The notes beneath the pieces are model-generated. The model ran no database searches and had not been told where the DNA came from. It was given only the letters and a program-made list of their open reading frames with translations. A program made the position numbers and the translations under genes. A stretch of DNA of 5,588 bases from Flavobacterium sp. (GTDB lineage: Bacteria > Bacteroidota > Bacteroidia > Flavobacteriales > Flavobacteriaceae): positions 1 to 5,588 of the forward strand of contig JASLHL010000160.1 of NCBI GenBank assembly GCA_030152225.1. Reading direction: 5' to 3'. Positions 5,471 to 5,588 of the stretch are shown one piece after another; positions within the stretch are counted from its first letter, which is position 1; every line of letters starts with the position of its first letter.

Positions 5471-5475
5471 AAATA

Positions 5476-5500
5476 AAAAGCGACTAATTAGGTCGCTTTT
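5476..5500. terminator. Intrinsic terminator after the integrase remnant
   Basis: AAAAGCGAC (5476-5484) and GTCGCTTTT (5492-5500) form a 9-bp perfect stem with a 7-nt loop, five bases after the integrase stop. A/T flanks on both sides allow it to serve the possible minus-strand gene to its right as well. Confidence 0.8.
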
Positions 5501-5588
5501 GTACTGATTTTTTCTTCTATTTTAAATACTAAATTTAGATTTTTAGGACAAGCTTCAACCGTAAATAAATTTCCAGATTTAGTCTCTT
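5488..5588 (-). CDS. Possible 3' end of a minus-strand gene of unknown function
   Basis: On the minus strand one frame stays open from the window edge for 33 codons to a TAA at 5488-5490. It ends in SGNLFTVEACPKNLNLVF followed by KIEEKISTKAT. The composition looks protein-like, and the stop lies inside a terminator hairpin, as often happens at Bacteroidota gene ends. No family is recognised, the start is beyond the window, and an open frame this short could be chance. Confidence 0.35.
   Translation of the reverse strand, partial: ETKSGNLFTVEACPKNLNLVFKIEEKISTKAT

Overview
The window looks like a chromosomal segment from an AT-rich member of the Bacteroidota, most likely class Flavobacteriia (a Myroides- or Flavobacterium-like organism; the genus is a guess). 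The evidence is a Bacteroidota-type promoter element (TAnnTTTG form), A/T-rich leaders without strong Shine-Dalgarno sites, short-loop terminators flanked by A and T runs, a Bacteroidota-style OmpA C-terminus and outer-membrane barrel, and integrase pieces of the kind carried by Bacteroidota mobile elements.

Left part (1-2462), ordinary envelope genes. The 3' end of an OmpA-family gene (+) converges with a secreted beta-lactamase-fold serine hydrolase (-). Upstream of the hydrolase on the same strand is a small outer-membrane beta-barrel protein (-). Between these two minus-strand genes lie a perfect 38-bp palindrome, probably the barrel gene's terminator, and a likely promoter for the hydrolase.

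Middle part (2463-3594), about 1.1 kb with no convincing gene but with structure. It holds a strong plus-strand terminator-like hairpin with no clear gene before it, two REP-like palindromes in direct orientation sharing a 19-bp core, and between them a 26-bp imperfect inverted repeat with an 11-bp-phased AAAACCC array on its right side.

Right part (3595-5588), a decayed mobile-element scar. It contains the N-terminal piece of a tyrosine integrase on the minus strand, an intact membrane-anchored thioredoxin-like gene bounded by two hairpin terminators, three GCAACCT repeats, and the C-terminal catalytic piece of a tyrosine integrase on the plus strand. The catalytic piece carries an in-frame TAA at the position expected for the second catalytic arginine. 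The last ~100 bases may hold the 3' end of another minus-strand gene. No complete integrase or transposase is present.

I do not see a complete new system. The most unusual parts are the structured block at 3370-3465, the REP pair around it, and the head-to-head integrase remnants flanking an intact redox gene.
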